The notes below the pieces were generated by a model that was not told the origin of the DNA, searched no databases, and saw only the letters and a program-made list of their open reading frames with translations. Below are positions 1-9,920 of a DNA stretch of 64,000 bases, piece after piece. Each line of letters begins with the position of its first letter. Positions within the stretch are counted from its first letter, which is position 1. The stretch is from Psoroptes ovis (taxonomy: Eukaryota; Arthropoda; Arachnida; Sarcoptiformes; Psoroptidae), in the NCBI GenBank assembly GCA_002943765.1, contig PQWQ01000006.1, positions 3,224,001 to 3,288,000 of the forward strand, read 5' to 3'. Position numbers and translations under genes: made by a program.

Positions 1-1520
1 TCAAGTTTCAAAATTATGTTTATCAATATTTATTCCGTTATTATTAATTTATTTTAAATATGAAATAAATGTCCATTAGACGATTCTTTCCAGTTAAGAT
101 TATGCTCGCTTCTTTTATATAAATGTTATTTGTTGTTGTTTACACTAATATTTACAGGAAAAAATATAAAAACAATGTGTTTTCTGTTTACAGCAATATC
201 AATTTCAAATTGAATTTATGTTTATGTGTGTATGTGTTTGGTGTTTATATGCATAAAAGTCTGAAGAGAGGGTTTGATAATGATTAAATTATTTTTAAGA
301 TAAATAAATAAATGACAAGAATATTGATATTAATAATCTAATGCCATAAACTAACCATTACCACCATCAATCAAATACCTTGTCTCATATCACCATCAAC
401 AAACACTAACCGCCACACACACATACAAAATGTGTATGAATTTAAAAATTTTCAAATTTTAAAATTGGAATGCGTGTATTATTGTGGTCGTTTTTGGTTT
501 TGAATTTGAATCGTATTTTTTGATGTCTGCATGTGTTCATGTGTGTGTGTTTGTGTGTATGTTTTGAATATGAATGTTTATATGCAAGTTTGTATTCATC
601 AAATGATGTGTGCAAACAAATCAATGTTGATTTTTAATGTTTTTGAATTTTTTTTGTGGAAAAAAGTGAAACTTTCTTCTGATATTTTTGCGCTTGTTTT
701 AACCAAAATATTGACGAAAAAACAATGTTAAAATTTGAATTTTGTTTGTGGATTGAGTAATTCAAATTGAATGAATGAATCAAATGAATGATTTGAGAAT
801 GAGCGAGCAAAAAATGAGGAGCAAACAAAATAAAAAAAACACACAATTTTATATTATAAACATATAGAAAAACACAGAGAATATTGATAGAGAGAGTGAG
901 CGAGCGAGAAAAAGAGGAGAAAAATTGCTGCTGTTTTAACTTTTTCGTCGTCAAGTGTATGTAGTCTTCAAATAATAAAAAAAAATTTCAAAAGACGTGT
1001 GAACTGTTTGCAAGCTAAACAACAAATGACGATAGTTTCTATGTTCAATGCTCCTTTTTGTTCATTTAATTTTTATGTTTAACGAAATACAACTGCAGCA
1101 GCCACCAACCTCTCTCCGCATGCTCATACTTTTATTATATGTGTGTTTGTATGCATGACGGCGGCGGCTATCTATCCATTTATTTTCATTATTTTTTTTA
1201 TTATTCATTCGACAACCAACCAATCAACACACACACTGCACAATGCACAAAACAAAAAAATCAACCGGCCACTCGCAGCAGCCCATGATTATTGAAATGG
1301 GAGAAGAAAAGAAGAGAAAAAACTTCTTCTTCACCCGACAGCGAACAAATTCGCTGACTGACTGACTGATTGCTTGAAATTCAACATTCAAGCAAATGGC
1401 ATTTTGTCGAAATTTTTTCATTATTTTTTCGAATGTTCTAACTTCAAAACGAAAATATATTAACATTCAACATTACAATCATTGATGATCGCATGCGTCA
1501 AACAGAAAAAAATCTGCATG

Positions 1521-1693
1521 ATAGTAGCATATAAATGTGTTAGCGTGTGCTTAAAAATGTAAAAGTACACACCTTTACATTCATAACTTTCAGCCATTTC
1601 GAATTTTTAATAAGATTCGAATCGATTAACATTCGGAAAAAACTACTTTAACATTTTACAGATACATTTACTAACACATTTATATGCTACTAT
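1521..1693. mobile_element. 173-bp element with perfect 23-bp terminal inverted repeats (MITE-like)
   Basis: Bases 1521-1543 and 1671-1693 are exact reverse complements of each other over 23 positions. The ends read ATAGTAGC...GCTACTAT, so the arms could be drawn as starting inside a duplicated TA, which is the target site of Tc1/mariner-type elements. The 127-bp interior has no reading frame. Partial, gapped symmetry continues inwards for about 20 bases beyond the perfect arms. A non-autonomous DNA transposon is the simplest reading. A chance or regulatory palindrome is the alternative, because no second copy is visible in this window. Confidence 0.5.
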
Positions 1694-1975
1694 ATGTACG
1701 CTATTATTACGGCATGGAAACAAATTGAACAAAAAGATATGCTTCTACCATGAACGAATGACCACTTCGACAAATCATTTTTATTTATCTTCTCAATAAT
1801 TTATCATTTGAATTGGAGAAAAAAAGAGAAAATTGAAAGGTTCGAAAAAAAATTGATGGCAGCAGTTAGTGGTGGAAATGGTAAAACCAAATTCACAAAA
1901 AAAAATTGAGCAAATAAATGTCTAATTTTCAACAGCAATGACCTGATATTTTTCATCCATTTTTCTAATATTTTT

Positions 1976-2042
1976 TCATTATTTGCGATTGTAAAATAAT
2001 GCGGTGATTAAGCTCATTTTCAATCGCAAAAAATAATGATGA
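1976..2042. repeat. Imperfect inverted repeat
   Basis: GCGATTG (about 1985-1991) pairs exactly with CAATCGC (about 2021-2027). The flanking CATTATTT and AAATAATG segments pair if a few A bases are bulged out. It lies just upstream of the perfect hairpin at 2088-2148, and the two may be parts of one decayed inverted-repeat element. Confidence 0.35.
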
Positions 2043-2087
2043 AAACTTCGATTTAAAGTCACATTTTTTTTGTAGAAAACAGAAAAT

Positions 2088-2148
2088 AAAAATGACAAAA
2101 ATCTTATGAAATTTTTCGACTCATTTTCATAAGATTTTTGTCATTTTT
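2088..2148. repeat. Perfect 24-bp hairpin with a 13-nt loop
   Basis: Bases 2088-2111 are the exact reverse complement of 2125-2148, separated by 13 nt. Transcribed from either strand, this would fold into a 61-nt hairpin with no mismatches in the stem. Natural pre-miRNAs usually carry bulges, so a MITE remnant or a young small-RNA hairpin are both possible. It is A+T-rich and no gene overlaps it. Confidence 0.5.
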
Positions 2149-2731
2149 GATTTCAAAATAATTTCAAGCTAATTCAAAACTCTATCCTTAGATTATATGG
2201 CAATTTTGATTAAGATTCATTTAAATAGCAAATTTATCCCATTGATGATGGATTACAATCTTGATATATCCATCCACAAATTCTGAGAGTCTAAAAGAAT
2301 TTGTTTTATAAGTTGTTTATTCTTCAAACAACAATGAAATTTCAATAATTTCAATGCTGTTGCTATATATTTTCAAAATCTATTTCTGAATAGACTCTTT
2401 ACATTTCTAATATCATTTCATTGTATGTTTAGGATGATAATGATGATGATATGATCATTTATATTTTTTCAATGTGTTTTTATCGGTGACAAACAAAAGA
2501 AAATATTGGTGAGTAATGAAATGTAAAAAATTATTTTTTAAATGTAACGCGCATGTTCAGCTTGGAAAACGACAAAAAATATATTTTTGTTTGAGTGTGC
2601 GTTTCCTTTTCATGTTAAACATTAGCAATCAACTGAATGAAAAATTTAAGACAAGAAAGAAAATAATGATTTTCATAGCCCAGTCTTATAAGACATCGAA
2701 ATACATACTCAAATAGAAAACTAAATGAGTC

Positions 2732-2750
2732 TGTGTGTGTGTGTGTGTGT
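2732..2750. repeat. (TG)n microsatellite
   Basis: A run of about nine TG units in non-coding DNA. It is one of several GT/CA tracts in the window; another clear one is at 36626-36644. Confidence 0.8.
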
Positions 2751-5610
2751 TTATCATTCAAAGTTATATCTCTTCACTTCAAAAACAAAATAAACCGAGA
2801 AAAAACCACTAAACACAACAAACATCTATTCAAATTTCGTTTGGTGGCTGCAATAGTAAAGTTTTCGATATATGAATGGTAAATGATGATGTTTCCAAGG
2901 TTTTCTCTATCTCTCATTTCAACTCACAACATATTTCAAAATTTACACTTTTAAATCGTACATTTGTAAAAATGAATATAATGAACAAAAAATTATGATT
3001 GAAAAAATGAAATAATTTTACAAAAATATGAGAATCAATGCGAAAAGCATGCGCATTTTCAATGTATTTTTTACGGCAAAAATTATCATTATTTTACTCG
3101 AAATACTCCTGGAACCTACGAAGATCACTAGAAAAAAACAAAATTTAAATGAACAAGAATATCATGGAAAAAAACACATAATGGACTTATACAGACACGG
3201 CAAAAGAGTCAAAAATTGAATGTGAATATATGAAGAAAAAAACATTAAATATGATGATTGAATATTTATAAAAAGCAAAAAAAATAAATGACAAGGATAA
3301 AAAGGCTTGTAATATTCATCATTATTCATTGTATACCATTGTTGTTGTTTTGTAGTTTACAGCACAAAACAACAGACAGATGAAGAAATTTAATTTTCAC
3401 TAACTCGACTCGTTTTTTTTTACTGTAGTTCGAAAATGGCATTTTAAATAATGAAATATTGTGGATAATTTTTTTTTTACTTGGAATAGATTTTTAGCTG
3501 CATTTTAAATGATGAAATGAATCAAAATTCATACATAATAATAATAATAATAATAGATTCATTCAATATCCTTGTGTGTGTACAATAATTTCCAATGAAG
3601 AACATCGACAACATTAACAAAAAAAAAGCATAATAAAAGAAACTTGATTGTCGAGTTATTTTCAATTTTTATATATTATACAAATGTGCATAGAGAGAAA
3701 TTTTCAACTAATTTTTTCAAATACAATAATATAAATTGTTGTTCGTTGCTCTCGTTTCTTGTTCGTTGTTTTATTTCGTCCGAAACTCCAAACAATATTT
3801 CTTCAATTCATTTGACGATGGATTCACAACAGAGTTTGCTCTGTTTTGTTTGCTTTGTATTCGATGATGGTAAATCTTGATAAATAAATGGAAACATAAA
3901 TAAAAATTTCGTTTCAATTTTTCATTGAAAAAAAAACATACATTCGTACATATATGCATACATTTTCATTGATTTTGTTAGTTGCGTTTCAACGATATAT
4001 GGTTTATTATTATCATTATTACTATCATTTGATTATATTTTCATAGTCACAAGTTTTTGAGCAGCCATTTTTTTTCATTCATTCTTTCATTTGCTTGTTT
4101 GTTCACTGGTTTCGCTGTGTGGTTATATGTGTGCGTATGCTGTATTTTATCATTATTTCTCATTATTATATCTGCAATATTTTATTATTTGATTTTTTTT
4201 ACATTGCATTTTGTCAAAGAAAAAACAAAATTTTCCTCTTTCGTTTGCTTCGCTTGTATGTATGCTCGGCTCTTCAATGTGTGTGTGTGCCGTCCAATTT
4301 TTTTTCTAATATTTTTCGTTGGTTTGGTTTGTTTGCAATTGCAAATTTTTTAATGGAAGAAAATAAAAAAAAAGTAATTTTCTGCTACGTCGTAATTTTT
4401 TTTCATGTATTTTTTCTTTTAAATTCAAGATTAATTTTCATATCAACTTCCGCTGATTTTTTCTAAATTTTCCATTTTTTTCGTTTTGCTTCGATATTAT
4501 TCGATTATTATCCATTTATTTTCTTCAAAATTGTAATTAATATTCTTCATTTTTTTTCCATGAAAAAAATCATCATAAATTTTATTCAATTAATTATCGT
4601 TGAATTTTTCATATTTTTGTTGGGTAATTTGATTGATTCGGTTTGATTTGATAGTTTTTCTTGAAAAGAATATTTTTTTAAAATGTAAATTCACCAGCAG
4701 TGACTTGAATATTCTTCGGATCATTCTTCATTCAAATTTTGACTGAAATTCATTGTGATTTGTGATTAATAGTTTCTCAAAGTGCTCGTGACGAAAATCA
4801 TCAATTTATTCATATTTTCTTTGAAAAAATTGTGCAAATTTTGTTTTTAATATGTCTTTGTCAACGTTAGAATTTTATTATACAATTTAACATTCTATAT
4901 ATAATCATAAAATATATTAAATTAACAACAATTGATTCAAATATATTAATTTAATAATTTAGTTGGCGTGACATCTTCATAATGCTAAAAAATCTTTCAA
5001 TAATTCATTTATTTATTAAAATCTTCAATATTCGAATTAATTGTCATCATTTATTTTTCACAATTATTATTTATTATATTGGTAAAAATTATTCAAAAAC
5101 GATAACAAAATTTTCGTTTCTCGATCGGAAGTGATAATTATTACCGTAAAAATCTATTATCTACAAGATTATTTTATTTGTTTTTTTCATTAAAAAATCA
5201 GGTTAAGATTGAATTTTGGATATGGATTTTGAAGATTTCTGTTTTTTCACTTGGTTTTTGTTTATTATCTGATAATTTCTCATCATTATTGATCAAATTT
5301 CAATTCTTTTGTTTCATTTTTTTTGCATAAAAAATGGATGGATATATTCGTATATTTGGTTTTAATTGGGATTAAAAAATTGTTAAATTAATAATGGAAA
5401 ATAAATTAGGGCTTAATTGATTTTTTTTTCATTTGAAATTTGGACTGGATTTGAAAAATATGAGGATTTTTAATTTGGAAATTTGGGATTTATGATTTTA
5501 TCAAAATATAATTATTTTTTGTTTATTTTTTTCACGGATAACTCACTCAAGGGAGGAGCCTATTTCGGCTCGCTCTTTCTCAATTTTTTAGTGCTCCCAT
5601 CTGGTGATGA

Positions 5611-6291
5611 ATGATTGAGTTATTTTTATCAATAAGCATGTTTCCCGCCAATAACTCATGCTTTCGTTCAATTTCGAAATTGTCATTTGTTAAATTTGCT
5701 GATTTCAATCATTTCATAATTAGAAACTCATCCAAAATGGTTACAGAATCTATTAACACAGTTGAACAACAAAATATGATTTTAAAAGTTAAACGATTAA
5801 GTAATGATGCATATTTACCAACTCGTGGTTCAAAATTGGCTGCTGGTTATGATTTATATGCTGCACATGATGCAATAATTGAACCACGCGGTAAAACAAT
5901 GGTTTGTCTCTTTCGATTGTTATCTGATTATGTTGCATACCATTAATTTAAAACATTGTTCTACTTGCATCATTAATAATAGGTCAAAACCGATATATCG
6001 ATACAAATTCCATCAGGTTACTATGGACGTGTTGCTTCACGTTCTGGTCTGGCATTGAAATACTCCATCGATATCGGTGCCGGTGTTATCGATGAAGATT
6101 ATCGCGGAAACGTAGGCGTTATAATGTTTAATCATAGTGATCAAAAATTTACGATTAAAAGTGGTGATCGTATTGCACAATTAATTTTGGAAAAAATTGC
6201 AACACCTGATGTAGTTGAAGTCGATGAACTTGATCCAACTGAAAGAAATACTGGTGGTTTTGGTTCAACAGGTGTATCAGCTAAACCATGA
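5611..6291 (+). CDS. DUT: dUTP diphosphatase (dUTPase), two exons
   Basis: Homotrimeric dUTPase hydrolyses dUTP to dUMP and diphosphate, keeping uracil out of DNA and supplying dUMP for dTTP synthesis. Exons are 5611-5901 and 5983-6291; the 81-bp intron begins GTTTGT and ends AATAG and is phase 0. Counted from the internal Met at 5737, the protein has 157 residues, the usual size. All five family motifs are present in order: AAGYDLYAA (35-43), GRVASRSG (70-77), GAGVIDEDYRGNVG (87-100, with the catalytic Asp in VID), GDRIAQLI (116-123) and the P-loop-like RNTGGFGSTG (143-152). The frame opens at 5611, right after an in-frame TGA. This adds 42 residues rich in Ser, Phe, Lys and Arg that could be a mitochondrial targeting peptide, so two start-site isoforms are plausible. 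PUS3 starts 199 bp downstream on the same strand. Confidence 0.95.
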
Positions 6292-6358
6292 AGATTTTTT
6301 CATCATGTATAATCATTCTTATTAATTAATTGAATTTCAATTTACCACTTCTTATTAA

Positions 6359-6364
6359 AATAAA
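6359..6364 (+). terminator. Poly(A) signal AATAAA for dUTPase
   Basis: A canonical AATAAA hexamer lies 68 nt past the dUTPase stop codon and before the PUS3 promoter, which fits separate rather than polycistronic transcripts. Confidence 0.55.
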
Positions 6365-6449
6365 TTAAAGGGTTATCTTAAGAGAAATTTTTGTTCACTT
6401 TCATAACAATACCATCTGTCGATGAATTAATGAATTCAATTGTTTATGT

Positions 6450-6455
6450 CACGTG
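6450..6455. promoter_or_regulatory. Canonical E-box CACGTG upstream of PUS3
   Basis: A palindromic CACGTG in the context GTCACGTGGG sits 35 nt before the PUS3 start codon, in the short spacer after dUTPase. This is the binding site type of Myc/Max, USF and related bHLH-zip factors, which often act at housekeeping promoters. Function here is inferred from position only. Confidence 0.4.
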
Positions 6456-6490
6456 GGTGAAAAATTGTCCAATTATTTTCACATTTTAAA

Positions 6491-7810
6491 ATGGAAATTG
6501 ATGTGACCGATGATGAATTGATGAAACTAAGTAAAGAGGTAAGTTTTTTCCAAGCAGGAGAATGTGACAAATAACTAAAAATTTTTAATTAGGAACTGAT
6601 TGAGAGAATAAAATACGAACAAAAACAAAACAGAGAATTGCAAAATGTGATTGATGGATTGAAAAATAATTCAAATCAAGATAAAAAAGATCGATTCGAA
6701 CATCATGGAAAGAAATTTGATTTCAAACGATATCAAAAGCGACACATAATGTTGAAATTTTTATATCTTGGCTGGAATTATAATGGTTACACTTGTCAAG
6801 AAACACTCGATGACACAATAGAAAAATTATTGTTTGATGCATTGATCAAAACAAAGTTGATTGAAAATCGCGAATCATCCAATTATCATCGATGTGGCCG
6901 CACAGATAAAGGTGTTTCAGCTTTTTGTCAAGTCATATCTATTACTGTTCGTTCTAATAAAAAATGTGATTCAAACACCGATTTATCAAACGCTGATGAT
7001 GAATTAGATTATCCATCAATATTGAATCGTGTACTGCCGACAGACATTCGCATGATTAGTTGGGCACCGCTTCATGATTCTATGATAAGTGCACGTTTTG
7101 ATTGCTGTCGTCGTGTTTACCATTATTATTTTCCACGGATCGACCTCGATATCAATGCTATGAATGAAGCATGTGCCATTTTAGTTGGTGTGCATGATTT
7201 TCGAAATTTATGTCGCATGGATGTTGCGAATGGTGTTACAAATTATATCCGACATGTATTTTCCGCATCAATAAGGCCATTTGATGATAATAAGGGTGCA
7301 GATGATGTAACTAATCCATATTCCATATATGTATTTCGGATAGAAGCATCAGCTTTTCTGTGGCATCAAATACGTTATATTATGGCCGTTTTATTTTTGA
7401 TTGGTCAACACCTCGAATCACCGAATATATTCACAGAACTTTTCGATATTGAAAAGCATCCATCACGTCCACAATTTTCGATGGCATCAGATTTGCCATT
7501 AGTTTTATATGAAGCACATTATGATGAGGAGAAAGTACCTCACTGGTTAATTTCTAAAGATATAATCAATACTGTTTCACAATTGCGTTCGCATTGGATG
7601 CACAAATCTATTCAAGCAACGATCATTCAATCAATGACAGATTGTTTAATGAATTCATATTCAATTAAATCAAATGAAACATTCATCGACATGAAAAAAT
7701 TGTATGGAAATCCAGTGAGGAATTATAAAAAATTATTCGATCGACCATGCTGTCATAGTCTTCAAATGCAATTAGATAAACACCAACAAAAGCGTTTGAA
7801 AATTGAATAG
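6491..7810 (+). CDS. PUS3: tRNA pseudouridine synthase 3 (Deg1/TruA family)
   Basis: PUS3 converts uridine 38/39 in the tRNA anticodon arm to pseudouridine. Exon 1 (6491-6538) encodes 16 residues; a 54-bp GTAAG...TTAG intron follows; exon 2 runs 6593-7810. The product is 421 residues, close to known PUS3/Deg1 sizes. The catalytic signature RTDKGVSA is present with Asp at about residue 121, inside the PUS3-like context HRCGRTDKGVSAF. A second TruA-family motif, FLWHQIRYIM, lies near residue 280. The N-terminal ELIERIKYEQKQNREL is a short predicted helix typical of PUS3. I chose the ATG at 6491 because it joins in frame to exon 2; exon 2 alone has no suitable Met at its head. The 3' end converges with the GLD-2-like gene. 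Confidence 0.95.
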
Positions 7811-7827
7811 AAAAATTTTAATAATTT

Positions 7828-7833
7828 TTTATT
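7828..7833 (-). terminator. Possible poly(A) signal for the GLD-2-like gene, inside the PUS3 3' flank
   Basis: TTTATT on the plus strand reads AATAAA on the minus strand, 165 nt past the GLD-2-like stop and only 18 nt from the PUS3 stop. If used, the 3' UTRs of the two convergent genes overlap. Confidence 0.35.
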
Positions 7834-7876
7834 GCCAAAATGTTATTTTTTATATACTAAGTTTATCATTCATCAC

Positions 7877-7882
7877 AATAAA
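7877..7882 (+). terminator. Poly(A) signal AATAAA for PUS3
   Basis: A canonical hexamer 67 nt past the PUS3 stop codon, within the 187-bp spacer between two convergent stop codons. Confidence 0.55.
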
Positions 7883-7997
7883 TGTAAATATAATCATAAC
7901 AATTCAGAAAAATATCAAATTCAAAATTTAACATATCAAAGAAAAAATAAATGAATCAAGTTTAGTATGTTTTAGAAAAAGAAAATTTATAACAATT

Positions 7998-9920
7998 TCA
8001 ATATTTGATCGGAAATTCAAGGTCATCCACAATAATATTGAATAACGAAATACGATTACCTTTCAATGCATTCGAAGACATACGCAACAATTCTTTTATA
8101 CGCTCAAATGTTGCATGATCTTTCACACAACGTGTTGTATTAGTACGATTGAATGGTTCCTCAACACACATTAGCGAATTCCATTGTATCATTGAATTAT
8201 CATCATTACCACCGTTTGATGTTGAAGCTGTCGATGTTGTTGATAAAGTTCTCTGATGATAGATACGATTCAATACTTTTCCTTCTCGCACCGATATTAT
8301 ATGCTGATCATAGTGAAATACATAACCATAATAACGGAAAAAACCTTTCATTAATTGTTTCAATGAATTTGTATTTTGTGATTGCCATTTTATCGGTGGT
8401 TGTCGCCATATATTTCGTTCTTCGTCAATGCTAATATTGATATCGTAACGTTGCGGTGATAATTTTTGCAAACATGGTAATACTGGCGGTTCAAGTGCTT
8501 GCAAATAATGAATAACCATTAAAGTCCAGCTATATGGCGAAATACTCTTATCAAAAGCACAATCAATACGATTTTCACGTGCCCACTCTTTCACTATCAT
8601 TGCTAACTGTGGAAAACGCCAATCCATTTTTGAATAATCACGAATCAACTGTGTATTACGAATAGATACGTCTTGATTTAAATTCAATGTTACACTCATA
8701 TTACAGATGATATCATTGAATTTGATGATCGGTACTCTTGCCGGAATCAATAAAATGTTTTTAGCGAAATTTTTCCTTTGTAAAATTTTTTCAATGTGAT
8801 TCAAAGTCAAATTCTCATTGCCATCAATAATGTCTTCATCATTAGCTAAATTTGAGTCAGCAACAGCTTGAACAATAGTATCATTATCTGATGATTTCTC
8901 ATCTTTAGACTTATCATCTTCATTGTTCTCAGCAGCATTTTTATCATTCGAATTTTCTACCGATTGTTCAGTTGACAATTTTTTTTGGGCCAAAACACAA
9001 ATATCGACAGTTGAAGCATTATCACCGATTCCATTTGTACTTGATCCAATGATATACAAATTGATAACTAAACAATTAAAAAAAATAAAAAGATAAGTTT
9101 TATCAGGGAATCTACATTTTGAATCGACAAACTCACAGTAATTTGGAAATGATTGTTTCAATGTATTTTCTAAACTTTCACGTAAAATTTGTTTAGCTTT
9201 ATATTTCTCATTAGATTGACGATTACGTTGATAATAATCCATTATTTGACGTGAAACATAATCATTTGACATGCCAGGTTTTGTATTTGTATTGATGTTA
9301 TTATTGATGTTGCGTTGTGAATAATGCCTTTGCCGAAAATTAGGTTGCATTGTATTCAACATTAAGTTATCATTTGAATACATTTTAGATTCACTATTTG
9401 AACGTTGTCGATAACGATTCATGCCATTGATATTATTATTCATGCCAGTGTTGACAAAAATTCGTTGATTCGGCACCGGATTGGCCAGTGTAGCTGGTAA
9501 TGACAAGGATGATGATCCATTTAATGAAAAACGTACATTTTTTTGCGAAGCACCAAATGAGTTACTTCGATCACGCTGAATATGAGATGATCGCTGATTC
9601 CTATTACCAGGCGATCCGTTGTTAACATTATTAGTATTAAAGCTATTCGATCTTGAACGCGAACGATTTTTTCTTTGACGACGTTTTTTTGAAGATCCAT
9701 TAATATTGTTGTTGTTATTAGTGTTGCGTGCATTATCGCCATTGCTGACCAAAGATGATGTTGTTGCATGCTGTTCATGCTGTTTTATGCCGATGGCTTG
9801 CAAACCATTCGATAATTTCATTATAGTTGTCACCATCTTGGGACTGTGAGGATTATTCGCAATTTTACTCGTAATAATAGCTGTATCTTGATGGTCAATC
9901 GACGAAATATTTGTTTGCAT
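7998..9920 (-). CDS. GLD-2/TENT2-like non-canonical poly(A) polymerase, probable pseudoenzyme
   Basis: Family members extend RNA 3' ends with A in the cytoplasm. Exons are 9920-9137 and 9067-7998; the 69-bp intron (GTGAGT...TTTAG on the minus strand) keeps the frame open if retained. Spliced length is 617 residues. Residues 1 to about 220 are Asn/Ser/Arg-rich and disordered-looking. The GLD-2 core follows: nucleotide-binding GSSTNG (269-274), an acidic insert of about 60 residues, ARVPIIKF, an IRNT motif, the PAP-associated SPYSWTLMVIHYLQ, and CVEEPFNRTNT near the C-terminus. The family catalytic triad is D-x-D plus a later Asp. Here the first Asp is Thr281, the second is kept (Asp283), and the third is Thr388. 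Metal-dependent catalysis is therefore unlikely; an RNA- or partner-binding role is inference. Confidence 0.88.
   Translation of the reverse strand: MQTNISSIDHQDTAIITSKIANNPHSPKMVTTIMKLSNGLQAIGIKQHEQHATTSSLVSNGDNARNTNNNNNINGSSKKRRQRKNRSRSRSNSFNTNNVNNGSPGNRNQRSSHIQRDRSNSFGASQKNVRFSLNGSSSLSLPATLANPVPNQRIFVNTGMNNNINGMNRYRQRSNSESKMYSNDNLMLNTMQPNFRQRHYSQRNINNNINTNTKPGMSNDYVSRQIMDYYQRNRQSNEKYKAKQILRESLENTLKQSFPNYCEFVDSKCRFPDKTYLFIFFNCLVINLYIIGSSTNGIGDNASTVDICVLAQKKLSTEQSVENSNDKNAAENNEDDKSKDEKSSDNDTIVQAVADSNLANDEDIIDGNENLTLNHIEKILQRKNFAKNILLIPARVPIIKFNDIICNMSVTLNLNQDVSIRNTQLIRDYSKMDWRFPQLAMIVKEWARENRIDCAFDKSISPYSWTLMVIHYLQALEPPVLPCLQKLSPQRYDINISIDEERNIWRQPPIKWQSQNTNSLKQLMKGFFRYYGYVFHYDQHIISVREGKVLNRIYHQRTLSTTSTASTSNGGNDDNSMIQWNSLMCVEEPFNRTNTTRCVKDHATFERIKELLRMSSNALKGNRISLFNIIVDDLEFPIKY

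Larger units (their letters stand above)
1..5610. other. Gene-free 5' stretch, low-complexity A+T-rich DNA
   Basis: I see no supportable coding exon here. The longest open frames are translations of T-rich, A-rich or GT-rich DNA with no conserved motif. The stretch holds GT microsatellites near 540-560 and 2732-2750, an ATA repeat near 3535-3554, and a purine-rich GAGA-like run around 885-925. It also holds the inverted-repeat structures annotated separately at 1521-1693, about 1976-2042 and 2088-2148. The last 100 bases before the dUTPase gene are somewhat richer in G+C and include a small hairpin-capable site (5556-5571), so the dUTPase promoter probably lies there; that is inference. Confidence 0.6.

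Noticed and set aside
4057..4466. Overlapping frames of 98 and 123 residues rich in Phe, Leu and Cys
   Set aside because: Two overlapping frames are equally open in T-rich DNA, with no domain and no splice logic; low-complexity artefact.
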